From Planctomycetaceae bacterium (GTDB taxonomy: Bacteria > Planctomycetota > Planctomycetia > Planctomycetales > Planctomycetaceae), in contig JAQGHT010000931.1 of the NCBI GenBank assembly GCA_028291565.1, positions 1 through 33,038 of the forward strand: DNA of 33,038 bases. The letters are read 5' to 3'. Positions 7,923 through 17,138 of this stretch are shown here, one piece after another. The position numbers and the translations under genes are program-made. Each line of letters opens with the position of its first letter. Positions within the stretch are counted from its first letter, which is position 1. The notes beneath the pieces are model-generated. The model was given only the letters and a program-made list of their open reading frames with translations. It did no database searches and was not told the origin of the DNA.

Positions 7923-8423
7923 ATGGCAGAGCGTCGAAGTGAACTGGGAATGCCGAAACCGGATATGACTCCGATGATCGATTGCGTCTTTCAGTTGATG
8001 ATCTTTTTCATGCTGACGCTGAAGATTGTTGCAGCTGAAGGCAATTTCGACATTAATATGCCGCGCGGTGCGATCGAATGTAACGCTGATCCGCTCGCTC
8101 AGGATTTAAAAGTTCGCCTGAATGCTGATGCAAACGGTCATCTTAAGAACATTCAGTTTGGCAACCGTAATCTAGGCAATGATGAGCGGGCGTTCGCACA
8201 ACTGAATGAGGAGGTTCTGCGTTCCATCGGTGGTCAACCAGGTGGTCCGGCTGCGAAAGATGCCGAAGTTGAACTCGATGCCGACTACAATCTGCACTAC
8301 AGCTACATCGTGAAGGCCGTGAGTGCCTGTACGGGACGATTTGACAAACGCACTAATCAAGTCGTGCGATACATTGAGAAAATCAAATTCGCAGCCCCAA
8401 AGAACCGCGGGACCACAGATTAG
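7923..8423 (+). CDS. ExbD/TolR family protein (copy 3, tandem duplicate)
   Basis: A 166-residue paralogue of copy 2, with the same architecture and the same DMTPMIDCVFQLMIFFML transmembrane signature. GAGAAGG about 8 nt before the ATG is a good ribosome binding site. It differs from copy 2 mainly in the linker after the membrane helix (PRGAIECNADP here, PIGQSSGTPDP in copy 2) and at the C-terminal tail, and it has an extra Cys in that linker. As part of the ExbB/ExbD module it should couple proton flow to an outer-layer partner that is not visible in this window. The 253-bp spacer before it contains the 84-nt repeat, so it may have its own promoter. Confidence 0.9.
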   Translation: MAERRSELGMPKPDMTPMIDCVFQLMIFFMLTLKIVAAEGNFDINMPRGAIECNADPLAQDLKVRLNADANGHLKNIQFGNRNLGNDERAFAQLNEEVLRSIGGQPGGPAAKDAEVELDADYNLHYSYIVKAVSACTGRFDKRTNQVVRYIEKIKFAAPKNRGTTD

Positions 8424-8574
8424 TCCTGTTAAAGCTTTGCGAATTGACGCCGGACACTTCTGTGTTTGTTTAGGGCTCAATGAGACTTGAAGTGAATGAG
8501 TGTTTCGTTGCTGACCGTAATGTCCTTGGCACTCATTGCCCGCTTTCAACGGATATTTCGCAACTGGGTTCGTC

Positions 8575-9006
8575 ATGACCGACTCTCCACCGGCCGCTAC
8601 CAGCGAAAGTCAGGATCCTCCAGAACCTGCCGCTTTCTGGCTGCGACGCGGCGACCAATTATTCGTTGGTGTGCTCGTTTTGGCTGGCCTCGCTATGCTG
8701 ACCTGGACCTGGATCCGTTTGAACGGTCAAGGAGTGCCCCTGATTGAAGTCGATCGATTGCCCTCACGGCAATACGAGTATCAGCTGGATATCAACCGGG
8801 CCGAATGGATCGAATGGACGCTGCTGGAAGGGATCGGTGAAAAACTGGCCCAACGGATCGTCACTTTTCGAGAAGAGCACGGGAAATTCGCTGCGATCGA
8901 AGATTTGCGGAGAGTGCCCGGAATCGGACCGAAGACTTTCGAAAGAATTCGTCCCTGGCTGACAGTGGCTACGACACCAGATCCAGCCTCTGGACTCAAA
9001 CAATAA
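8575..9006 (+). CDS. Membrane-anchored ComEA-like helix-hairpin-helix protein
   Basis: A 143-residue protein: short polar N-terminus, one transmembrane helix (about residues 27-48), then a linker and a ComEA-type double helix-hairpin-helix domain (about 72-130). Both hairpins are visible: LLEGIGEKLAQRIV and RVPGIGPKTFERI. ComEA family proteins bind double-stranded DNA non-specifically outside the cytoplasmic membrane during DNA uptake, and the topology here agrees. No other competence gene is adjacent, so the role in uptake is inferred from the domain only. An upstream TTG (8536) would extend the frame, but ATG 8575 gives the usual short N-terminus; no strong Shine-Dalgarno sequence is seen. 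Confidence 0.82.
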   Translation: MTDSPPAATSESQDPPEPAAFWLRRGDQLFVGVLVLAGLAMLTWTWIRLNGQGVPLIEVDRLPSRQYEYQLDINRAEWIEWTLLEGIGEKLAQRIVTFREEHGKFAAIEDLRRVPGIGPKTFERIRPWLTVATTPDPASGLKQ

Positions 9007-10046
9007 TCTAGAACGCATTAGCCCAGATTACTCATAGTCCGCGACACGTCCGAAACGCGGGCGAGTGCGTTCATGTGACTGATTGTTGATGTGCCGGCCA
9101 GAAAAAGTGGCGTCAACGTGTTTCGCATATGAGCGATGCACAAACCGACCATAAGGATTGTGAAAGAAATCACTTACGACTCTGGATTGTCTGGCATTAT
9201 GAATCATCCGGACCAAGTCCATTCGGATCAACAACATCATGACAACGTGCCTTAATCGCGGGGTTTTGGCAGGATGGCGCTGCCACAGTTCTCGATGAAC
9301 TGGCGAAGGGTGTTTTATTCCATGTTTGCCGCACATGTGGATTGTAGAATCTGGTGCGATCCGTACTCAAAGTTTTGTGCAAATCATGGACTGTTCTTCA
9401 CATGACGGCTATTATTAAATGGCAAATGGCGCAGAATGAGTAGAGTGGCGAAATGTACTCTCCTTTTCCTTGGGAACTGGATGGGGGGACATTTCGTCTT
9501 AGCCATGGTCCATTGTCAGGTTCAGGTGACCTAACTTGGATCGGACTGTGTGATTGAAATGCAGCTCGATCTGTAATTAGCGAGCAGGAGATTCGAGAAA
9601 ACCCTGCTCGTTGAATTAATTTTGACTTTGACAACGCCTGGCAGGCATGAGTAGCCTGGAAATGCAGAGTTGGTTGTCGAATTTGTTTCAGACGGCTTAG
9701 TACGGCGACGAATTCACATTTGAGGGTTTGCGTTGAGTTTGCTGGAGCAGCAAACCAGATTCACGGTCCATTTCACATTTCGACAAAGTTGCAACCTTGA
9801 TGAACGATTGACGACCGCATCCGTCCTGAACTTGAGATTGAAGTTTGGGACCGTCCGGTGTTTTTTGACGAATCCCGGCGAAGCAAAGGCCAGTCGCAAG
9901 ATCACCGCTGTTTTGGACCAGATTTCCAGAGATAATTCGTCGCCCCCCATTTGGGATTGTCTCAGTGGTTCGCTGGCATTTGTACAGAAAGTCTCCTGAA
10001 ACATCCGGAGTACAAAACCATGGGTATTATCCCGGCACGCGGGAAT
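9007..10046. other. Long stretch without a convincing gene
   Basis: About 1 kb in which no frame looks coding; the longest frames (for example 9733-9999 on +) start with TTG, lack a ribosome binding site and have no recognisable composition. One inverted repeat, CGAGCAGG (9581-9588) with CCTGCTCG (9603-9610), could form a hairpin with a 14-nt loop. I see no tRNA cloverleaf. It may be decayed coding DNA or a long regulatory region. Confidence 0.4.
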
Positions 10047-10086
10047 AGCGAAAAGTAGCGATTTGTTTTCGCTTGATAGATATGAT
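10047..10086 (+). promoter_or_regulatory. Inverted repeat plus -10-like box upstream of the secreted Ser/Thr-rich protein
   Basis: AGCGAAAA (10047-10054) and TTTTCGCT (10066-10073) form a perfect 8-bp inverted repeat with an 11-nt centre. TATGAT follows at 10081-10086 and resembles a -10 box, with no good -35 at standard spacing. The layout would suit an operator overlapping a promoter, about 60 nt before the ATG at 10143. Confidence 0.35.
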
Positions 10087-10142
10087 GTGAGCGACAGTTC
10101 TTTATTAAGAATTCACAGTCCTGATGCAATTGGGAGTAAGAC

Positions 10143-11645
10143 ATGAGGCGATTGAGATGCATATTATTCGCGGCTGCCGCACTCATATTGATGACGAACG
10201 GCCGGATGGCAGGTGCGCAGCAGTTTATTGCTCCGACCGTCGACCTGACAACGCCGACCATCAACTTTGATTCCAATATCAATCCCGTCGCTGGGGTTTA
10301 TTCGACGGATGCCTTGAATATCATTCGGGCACATGAAGTCGCATTGCAGCAAGTCCAAGCGGCCTTGCAATATTTGCGCGTCCACCGACTCGAAATTATG
10401 GAAGGTAAGAACGCCTGGTACAATCAGGTTTTTGGAGACTTTTATAACCCGAATAGTGCTTTCGCAGGTCTTTATAGCCGGACTAAGCAAATCGGCGAAT
10501 TGGATCGCCACGGCAATCCCATTCTGGATCGTTTTGGACACCAGCTGACTCAGACCGAGTTTAACACGTCTCATTTCGATCAGGTGTTTACGGTCTTCTT
10601 GCATATTCAAGCCGCACTCAATGAGAATACAACCTATTCCTGGGGCGCCCAACCCTCAAATGCTGCCAATCAGGCGGTATTTGACACCTATCGCACCGCG
10701 AATCCCGCGTTAGGTGATCCTTTGTTTGGAAATGCCACAATTACGAGCACTGAAGATCGTGGCACTCGCCAGTGGGGTGATTCGACGTCGTTCACACCAG
10801 CACACTTGGCCCAGATCAGCTCCAATCCCAACAATCCATTGCGTTGGGACTTGGATAACGCTGTCGGCGGAACACTGACTCCGGCTCAGGAACTGGCCTT
10901 TTTCAAAGATCGTCTGGACGCGTATTCTGTATCAACTACGACCGCTGGCACTGGCACGGCCGGTTCGACAACGTCTGTCGATACTTACGTTGGTGGGGCA
11001 TTCCTGAACGAATTGATGCGTTCGGACTCGTCGAATCCCGGTCAACCCAATCCGTTTTTCATCCCCACTGAGCTTAATCAGTACCAGCAGATCATCGCCG
11101 CGCTGGCTCAATCAGCAGGCTCACTGGGGTATGATCTGGTGACAATTGAAACCGTGACAGTACGCACCGATACTTCGAGCGGATCCAGCAGTTCTTCGTC
11201 CTCTTCAAGTTCATCCTCAAACACCACGACTTCGACCTCAGACACAACGGTGCAGGGTGTGACGACGAATTCCAGCGCATTTACCGCTGGGACCACCACC
11301 ACGACCAGTACATCGACTCAAACAGCCGGCACTGGCAGTTCAAACAGTGGAAGCAATACGGGTTCGAATAGTGGCGGTTCGACTCAGACGGTGACGACGA
11401 CAATTGTTACGACAACCACCGTCACGATCACACATGAAGGTGGTAACATTGAACCAGGCCTCGTGAAATTGTTTGGCCAGAGTGCCTATTTCATGGCGGC
11501 TCTTGATTCCAATTCTTATGCCCAGTTTGTCGATCTCTTTAAACCGGTCGCTGAAGGGGGCGTGGGTGATGGGACCTTGTTGCCGCCGCCAGGCAAACAG
11601 GGGACGCACTCGAGCTCCTTCTTCCCCATCGTTCCTGGTTCATAA
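10143..11645 (+). CDS. Secreted protein of unknown function with Ser/Thr-rich region
   Basis: A 500-residue protein with a signal peptide (about residues 1-25, ending near AGAQQ). Residues about 26-340 are compositionally normal, with several Asn/Tyr/Phe-rich stretches. About 345-436 is low-complexity Ser/Thr, including a run of twelve Ser broken only at its start, and Thr-Thr-Thr runs. The last 65 residues return to normal composition and end in a Pro/Gly/Ser tail. The Ser/Thr segment looks like an extended extracellular linker, possibly a glycosylation target. GGGAG about 8 nt before the ATG supports the start. It is transcribed alone and ends in the terminator at 11678. I do not recognise the family. 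Confidence 0.8.
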   Translation: MRRLRCILFAAAALILMTNGRMAGAQQFIAPTVDLTTPTINFDSNINPVAGVYSTDALNIIRAHEVALQQVQAALQYLRVHRLEIMEGKNAWYNQVFGDFYNPNSAFAGLYSRTKQIGELDRHGNPILDRFGHQLTQTEFNTSHFDQVFTVFLHIQAALNENTTYSWGAQPSNAANQAVFDTYRTANPALGDPLFGNATITSTEDRGTRQWGDSTSFTPAHLAQISSNPNNPLRWDLDNAVGGTLTPAQELAFFKDRLDAYSVSTTTAGTGTAGSTTSVDTYVGGAFLNELMRSDSSNPGQPNPFFIPTELNQYQQIIAALAQSAGSLGYDLVTIETVTVRTDTSSGSSSSSSSSSSSSNTTTSTSDTTVQGVTTNSSAFTAGTTTTTSTSTQTAGTGSSNSGSNTGSNSGGSTQTVTTTIVTTTTVTITHEGGNIEPGLVKLFGQSAYFMAALDSNSYAQFVDLFKPVAEGGVGDGTLLPPPGKQGTHSSSFFPIVPGS

Positions 11646-11677
11646 CGAATCACTGGTTTGACTTGTGATTAGGAAAT

Positions 11678-11717
11678 CAGCCCGGCTTCCGCGAACAGAA
11701 GCCGGGCTGATGTTTTT
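11678..11717 (+). terminator. Rho-independent terminator
   Basis: CAGCCCGGCTTC (11678-11689) pairs perfectly with GAAGCCGGGCTG (11698-11709) around an 8-nt loop, followed by ATG and five T. It lies 32 nt after the stop of the Ser/Thr-rich protein and before the convergent lipoprotein gene, so it ends the + strand transcript. The reverse side lacks a good T run. Confidence 0.9.
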
Positions 11718-11764
11718 GTAGTGACTCGTCGAGTCCCGATTATGCACGTTCCAATAGCAGCTCT

Positions 11765-12400
11765 TTAGAAGAACCCGCCGCCACCACCGCCGGCCCCGCC
11801 ACCAAATCCGCCACCACCACCAAATCCGCCACCACCAAATCCGTTGTTGCCGTAGTTGCTGCGGAAGTTGAAGTTGGTGTAATAGTCCGAAGCCCCTTCG
11901 GTAGACAGATAGCCTCGCGAGTAAGCGGTTGATACGACAGTCCGCTGGTCTGCGTCAGGATTGCCCAAGTCCGCCAGATACCGGCTGACGACGGCCCTTC
12001 GTTCCGCATCCAGTTGTGGATTTGCATTATTGGGGGTGCGTTCAATGATCACAGGGAACGGCGCGCTGCGCATCCGGGCGGCCACTTCCATCAAATGGTC
12101 TTTGCCGTCCGGCGTCAAATGCGGTGTTTCGCCAACAAAATCAACGAGATTGAAGATAAAATTCGTTGCTTCCGCGTTGGTTTGTTCCGCATGAAAATGC
12201 GCACGCACGACGCTTCCCAGTGGAAAATTGTTGGGAATCATATTGCGTTCATTGGTCGTCAAACATCCGCCGCTGAACATGCCACCGCCGCCACCGCAGA
12301 AAGGTGGGCAGCAGCAGCCACCAGCCAGGGCCGCCAGCACGAGTGCCGCAGCCACCGGTCGAGAATGTTTTGAGCGTTGGGCCGTCATGGTAAGCCTCAT
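11765..12400 (-). CDS. Glycine-rich lipoprotein downstream of secretin (OmpA/CpaD-like region)
   Basis: A 211-residue protein with a lipoprotein signal: a hydrophobic stretch ends in LAALAGGC, so the Cys about residue 29 should be lipidated. A Gly-rich patch follows the Cys run. The middle (about 55-165) has a segment resembling the end of OmpA-like or CpaD-like periplasmic domains (LDAERRAVVSRYLADLG, then a VVST strand). The last 30 residues are almost only Gly with Phe. AAGG 5 nt upstream supports ATG at 12400; ATG 12388 is an alternative. It lies 122 bp downstream of the secretin gene on the same strand and is probably its operon partner, perhaps a pilotin or accessory lipoprotein. The CpaD comparison is tentative. 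Confidence 0.72.
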   Translation of the reverse strand: MRLTMTAQRSKHSRPVAAALVLAALAGGCCCPPFCGGGGGMFSGGCLTTNERNMIPNNFPLGSVVRAHFHAEQTNAEATNFIFNLVDFVGETPHLTPDGKDHLMEVAARMRSAPFPVIIERTPNNANPQLDAERRAVVSRYLADLGNPDADQRTVVSTAYSRGYLSTEGASDYYTNFNFRSNYGNNGFGGGGFGGGGGFGGGAGGGGGGFF

Positions 12401-12522
12401 TTCGCCTTGCTGATCAAGCTTCTGGCGGTACTGTGATCGAGAGAACGCAGTGGGTGCCAGAGTCTATTGGGAATCGTTTGCGGCCCGGATTTCGAACCGT
12501 TCGGAATTGATGGGATGACTGG

Positions 12523-14577
12523 CTAATATCGTCCGCTCTGTTGCGGAGCGTATTCTGCTTGCTGAGTCGGCTGTTGCTGAGAGTCTTGTGGTTGAGCGTA
12601 TCGCGGCCCACGCAACATTTGGTTGATCGTGCCAACTCCCTGTCGAGGAGGCGGCTGTGAGCTGACTCGCGTTGGCGCCGCCCCTTGAGGTGGCAGATAG
12701 CGAGGATCAGTGCCGGGTGCCGGTCGCATTCCCGTACGCGGTGCGAACGGTGCGGGGTAGCGTTGTCCCTGTTGCCCCTGCAGGCCATCCTGGATGCCTC
12801 CGGGTGGCGAGAATCCACCGGTTCCGACTCCGCCTGGAGCCGGGGAATAAATCGGTGAGGCCGGTTGAGGATTGAACTGGCCGTAGCCGACAGGAACTCC
12901 AACTCCTGATCCGTGTCCATATGGCGCTAACTGATACCAGTTCGGATCGTTGTTGCCCTGGCTGCGGGAATAGTGGAACAGCTCTTTGTCGTTCGGCTGG
13001 GTCACTTCGAAGCCTGGAAGCGGTGGAACTTCATCCGCTTCCATCGGTCGCACAATTTCTGGCGAGACCATGATCAACAATTCGTTTTCGTCTTCGTTCG
13101 CCTGTTTTGCGGAAAAGAAGATTGGTCCGATCAACGGCAAACCTTGTAAGTAAGGGATACCGGCAATTTGAGTTCGTGCTCGATAGGCCAGCAGTCCCGC
13201 CAGCACAATCGTCTGCCCTTCGCGTAATTCAACGGTCGTGTCGACTCGGCGAGTGTTCAAACCGGGAATACCGCCTGACGTGTTAGACGCATTGATTTCG
13301 CTATATTCGGGGCGAATTCGCATTCGCACCAGGTCCTTGTCAATGATCGTGGGTGTCACGAGCATCGAGACACCGAAGCCGCGAAAGACGGTCTGTTGAC
13401 CGCCCACTCCACCGATGCCCACAATTGTGGGGACGGCGAATTCACCACCAGACAGAACGGTCGCGTCGTGGCCGCTCAACACCGTTAAGTTCGGTTCGGT
13501 CAAAATTCGGGCAGTGCCGTAAGAACTCAAGGCATTAATGAGTATGGAGATCTCTCCGGCTTCGAATACACCGTTCAGCAATCCGCCAGCAGCTCCTGCT
13601 GTTCCACTGCTGGCGGCACCAGCCAGGGACGACGAAATGATGTGCCGGCCGTTGCCGATCATGGCAGACAGATTGATTCCCATGCGGCGGAGCCGTGAGC
13701 GGTTCAACTCCACAATTCGGACACGCAAGTTAATCTGGAAATCGCCGGGAATCGTCAGCATGTCGACGATATAGCCCGACGCCCAATCATAGGCGTTGAA
13801 TCGTCCGAAACCACCACCAAAGCCGCCGCCACCCAAACCACCACCAGCACCGCCGTAGATGCCACCAGCACCGCCATTCGCAAAGCCGAAGTTCTGGGGG
13901 CCGGAAATACTTCCCATCTGATTGATAATCTCACCACGCACGATTTGCATGATCCAGGCCGCTTCTTCACTGTCTCGGGCCTGTCCTTTGACGATGATCT
14001 TGCTCGACATGGGAATGAGATACACCTTGCTGTTCGGAAACAGGATATGGAGTTTCTTTTCCAGCTTGCCGTAGTCGATACGGGCGGCTTCTTCCAATCC
14101 CGGATCGCGAATGACAGTGACCAGGTAAATCAGCGGATCAGCATCGGGTTCATCCTCGAACCAGACCAGAATGGTCGTCGTTCCCATCGCCGTTCCGACA
14201 ACGCCCATTTCCGCGGGACTGTAAAGGACATAGTCCGCGACAGAGGGGTCAGTGACGTGAACGCGTGAGATCCTGCGTTTGAAGACAATCAGCTGGCTGC
14301 GTCGATGCACGACTTCGAGATCAGCGTTGATGCCGGGCATCGATTTGACGTTGGCTGGAAGTGCGTCAGTTGACGGCAATTCCTCGGCATCATCGACGTT
14401 GGGAGGCAGTTGCTGCGCGAAGCGCGGCGCCTGAGCCGAAATTGGTTGCCCGGAAAGTATCAGCAGCAGGCAGACGACGAGTCCGCACCAGATCTGTAGG
14501 CTACGAGCGACAGAAGGGCGCGTGTAAACACTCCGCTGCAAATGACGGGCATTGTGTTTGATTATTCTGGCCAACAT
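12523..14577 (-). CDS. Type II/III secretion-type secretin, CpaC/RcpA-like
   Basis: A 684-residue outer-membrane secretin. A hydrophobic signal lies at about residues 30-47. An N-terminal pilus/secretin domain follows (about 85-160, with the VHRRSQLIVFKRRI start typical of CpaC), then a BON-like segment (about 170-215) and a Gly-rich linker (about 225-255). The secretin domain (about 265-520) includes ARILTEPNLTVLSG, VELREGQTIVLAGLL and PLIGPIFF motifs and ends with LLIMVSPEIV. The final 150 residues are Pro/Gln/Gly-rich and probably disordered. GGAG 8 nt before ATG 14577 decides the start over an in-frame TTG at 14601. Secretins form the outer-membrane ring for Tad-type pili or type II secretion. 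No ATPase, TadB/C or pilin genes are in the window, so this ring gene stands apart from its machine except for the lipoprotein that follows. Confidence 0.93.
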   Translation of the reverse strand: MLARIIKHNARHLQRSVYTRPSVARSLQIWCGLVVCLLLILSGQPISAQAPRFAQQLPPNVDDAEELPSTDALPANVKSMPGINADLEVVHRRSQLIVFKRRISRVHVTDPSVADYVLYSPAEMGVVGTAMGTTTILVWFEDEPDADPLIYLVTVIRDPGLEEAARIDYGKLEKKLHILFPNSKVYLIPMSSKIIVKGQARDSEEAAWIMQIVRGEIINQMGSISGPQNFGFANGGAGGIYGGAGGGLGGGGFGGGFGRFNAYDWASGYIVDMLTIPGDFQINLRVRIVELNRSRLRRMGINLSAMIGNGRHIISSSLAGAASSGTAGAAGGLLNGVFEAGEISILINALSSYGTARILTEPNLTVLSGHDATVLSGGEFAVPTIVGIGGVGGQQTVFRGFGVSMLVTPTIIDKDLVRMRIRPEYSEINASNTSGGIPGLNTRRVDTTVELREGQTIVLAGLLAYRARTQIAGIPYLQGLPLIGPIFFSAKQANEDENELLIMVSPEIVRPMEADEVPPLPGFEVTQPNDKELFHYSRSQGNNDPNWYQLAPYGHGSGVGVPVGYGQFNPQPASPIYSPAPGGVGTGGFSPPGGIQDGLQGQQGQRYPAPFAPRTGMRPAPGTDPRYLPPQGAAPTRVSSQPPPRQGVGTINQMLRGPRYAQPQDSQQQPTQQAEYAPQQSGRY

Positions 14578-14601
14578 CCGATGTTGCTCCTGTATTGTCA
14601 A

Positions 14602-15432
14602 CCGCTCAGAAATTCGGCGGGGCGCTCAATTCCTGTCGTGGTTCATCCTTGACTAACCATCACTGCTTCGTCCCACGCCGTGTCTGACATGGGTTTCCAA
14701 TCGAGAGTTTTGTCCCGAATTATCCTTGAGCATTCAGTGACGGAATTTGATCCGCACCGCGATCTTCCGATTGCCGTGAGGAGAAAACTGCACTGAATAT
14801 TCGTCTCGAGATGCTTAACTGTCCGTCTCGAAGCGGTCTGGTAGTTCGAGAGCTCCGACGACTCTCGTCGCCGGATTTAAGTCTGTGCGGTTCTGGCCAG
14901 GCTAATCGGAAATTGATGGTTTTCCGTTAACGAACCCACAAAGGACCTATTCTGCGATTGATATCGGATAAGCCTGAGAATTCAATTGAAGTGTTTCTGC
15001 CTAACATAGGATCAGCGATGGAAGCGCAACTCAACTGACTGGAAACACACCACATTTCAAAAAAGCTTCATGAGTGAAACATTGACCGGATCAACAACTT
15101 TGTACGCGGAATGAATTCACCGGAAGAGACTGTGAAGTCAAGCGTTACGACACTACAAGGCGACCGCTGAAGAATTCGTTCATCGGTGATAACACGTATT
15201 AAGGATGGGGGTTTATTCCGGTTGCAGTGATTCTGTCGAATGCAACGGCTCTTTCCAGGAGGGCGGAAAATTGAATCGTTATTAATAATCCGAATTTGCC
15301 CCAAGGGCTGAACATGCTGGCGAAGTGGACTGCCGTGAGTGGCAGAGTATGCGTATTAAACCAAGACCCTGAAGAGGTTCCGGACGTGGATGCCAGGGAT
15401 TCGCAGGAATTGCTACAAGTCTCTTTTGATTT
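14602..15432. other. Gene-poor stretch between secretin and MFS genes
   Basis: About 830 bp with no convincing coding frame. A possible hairpin CGACGA/TCGTCG is centred near 14862, with an overlapping CGAGAG/CTCTCG pairing, and CTGCC/GGCAG is near 15330-15345. It should contain the promoter of the secretin gene, but no clear -35/-10 pair was recognised. The remainder shows nothing I can name. Confidence 0.4.
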
Positions 15433-15470
15433 AAAAAAAAAGACTGCCTTCCACGAGAGAAGACAGTCTT
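15433..15470 (-). terminator. Rho-independent terminator of the MFS gene
   Basis: Read on the minus strand, AAGACTGTCTTC (15470-15459) pairs with GAAGGCAGTCTT (15451-15440), with one mismatch and a 7-nt loop, followed by a run of nine T (A run at 15433-15441 on +). It lies 34 nt after the stop of the MFS transporter. Confidence 0.9.
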
Positions 15471-15503
15471 AGAATCAGCATTTTGGCTTTAATCAGGCGG
15501 GAA

Positions 15504-17138
15504 TCACTGTCCTTCTGCACCTTCGCCGATATGCACCGGCTTGTAGCCGCCGATTGCCTTGAAATAGATCAGCAGCAGGAGGTATATCACCGCCATCGTG
15601 GCCGGAATCGCAGAGTCCGCCCTGAGTGTTCCACGATCGCCTTGCAAATCAGCTTTTGCGATCGCCTGATCATCGGACGACAGTTTTTCGAAGTGTGTTC
15701 CGGACGTCGTGTCTTTCTTCGCGGCTTGAACCCGTTCTTTCACCTCGCCCAGTTTCTTGCCATCAACGCCATGGACTTCAGGAAAGACCAGGAACTTGCT
15801 TGGATGCTCAGCTTTGACCTTCTTATAGACCGCCTCGTTCTTCTGAAGTTCCTCAGCAGTATAACGTTCCTTGAAATACCCTAAGCCAGGCGCGCCAATC
15901 AAACCGGCCGACATCATCGCGAGTCCACCCATGATGCTAATGGCAATGGCGCCGGTCCGAGGGAACCGGTCACTGACGACCGCCAGCATGGTTGGCCAGA
16001 AGAAAGTTTTACCTACGCCGTAAACGAACAACGCCAAAATGACCATGATTGTCGTCTGTGCCAGACTGACGAGATTCAGTCCAATGCAAGCGATCACAGA
16101 GCACGTCAGCAGCAAAGCGATGGGCGAGAAGCCAAGTTTTTTCTCAATGAAGTGGGCACAGAATCGCAAGAGGAACATGACGGCGGATGTGTACACAAAC
16201 AGCCATTTTCCAGTTTCATTATCCAGGATGTTTCCTGTAATGTTCTGGATCCACAAGTCAGTCCCCAATTCAACGGCCCCGACCATCGCGTGCGTGACGA
16301 ACAGCACAAAGATCATCCAGTGGCCCAACGAGAATTTGGTAATAATCGCGATGCCCGCCAGGAACGCGGCCCCCACGCCGTAGCCGGCATAATCGGCATA
16401 ATGTGGCGCCTCGTTGAAGAACGCCAGCGGCTTTAACACATCTGCAACGAATAACGACAGGAAATAACAGGCGACCAGGCCCCCCATGATCCCGACGTCT
16501 TTTAACATCGACCCCAAGCTCAGCCCTTTTTCCGACGCTTCCGACTTGGGCATCTTCTGGCCCAGGAACATCAGCCCGTAAATAATCGTTGGAACCAGGA
16601 ATAGTCCCAGTTGCATCTTCCAATGCCACTCCAATCGTTCGCCAAGAATGGCCCCCGCGACACCGCCCAGAATCAATCCTGCTGGCCAACTGGCATGCAA
16701 GATATTCAGATAATGGGTGCGATCCTTCGGGAAAATGGTGGCGATCAGAGGATTCGCAACGGCTTCCAGCAAACCATTTGCTATGGCAAACAAGAATGTT
16801 CCCCAATAAAGCAAATTGAACGCGAGACCGCCATCCATTCCCTTAGTAGCGCCAAAAGTGACCAAAGCGGACAAAACATGGCACAAGAATGCCGCGAACA
16901 CGAGTTTGCCATAGCCAATCTTGTCGGCCACGACTCCACCGATGATGATTCCGAAGCAAAAGCCCGTAAATCCGGCACCGTTTAACTTGCCGATTTGTGT
17001 GTAGTTAAAACCAAATTCACTTTGCCATTGGCCCATGATTCCGCCGCGGATGGCGAACCCAACCCCCGCCGCGAGGATTGCCATGAATCCGGCCCACAGC
17101 AGTCGCTGCGCGTTCGAATGTGTGTTCGCTTCACTCAT
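15504..17138 (-). CDS. Major facilitator superfamily transporter
   Basis: A 544-residue polytopic membrane protein with about 12 hydrophobic helices. An MFS-like loop after the second helix is visible ([13 protein letters not shown], the DxxGRxx-type motif). Helices lie at about residues 14-33, 50-72, 80-100 and so on, the last at about 508-525. The protein is longer than the usual 400-450 because about 85 hydrophilic, Lys/Glu-rich residues (about 423-507) are inserted before the last helix. The substrate is not readable from sequence; sugar or nucleoside symport is possible. The frame is open to a TTG at 17267, but ATG 17138 with GGAG 10 nt upstream gives a normal N-terminus. It is a single-gene unit ending in the terminator at 15433-15470. 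Confidence 0.85.
   Translation of the reverse strand: MSEANTHSNAQRLLWAGFMAILAAGVGFAIRGGIMGQWQSEFGFNYTQIGKLNGAGFTGFCFGIIIGGVVADKIGYGKLVFAAFLCHVLSALVTFGATKGMDGGLAFNLLYWGTFLFAIANGLLEAVANPLIATIFPKDRTHYLNILHASWPAGLILGGVAGAILGERLEWHWKMQLGLFLVPTIIYGLMFLGQKMPKSEASEKGLSLGSMLKDVGIMGGLVACYFLSLFVADVLKPLAFFNEAPHYADYAGYGVGAAFLAGIAIITKFSLGHWMIFVLFVTHAMVGAVELGTDLWIQNITGNILDNETGKWLFVYTSAVMFLLRFCAHFIEKKLGFSPIALLLTCSVIACIGLNLVSLAQTTIMVILALFVYGVGKTFFWPTMLAVVSDRFPRTGAIAISIMGGLAMMSAGLIGAPGLGYFKERYTAEELQKNEAVYKKVKAEHPSKFLVFPEVHGVDGKKLGEVKERVQAAKKDTTSGTHFEKLSSDDQAIAKADLQGDRGTLRADSAIPATMAVIYLLLLIYFKAIGGYKPVHIGEGAEGQ

Noticed and set aside
9733-9999. 88-codon open frame on + in the gene-poor region
   Set aside because: TTG start, no Shine-Dalgarno sequence, no recognisable pattern; its length is within chance.
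14578-14601. Longer secretin start at TTG 14601
   Set aside because: A strong GGAG lies 8 nt before ATG 14577, inside the extension, so the later start is much better.
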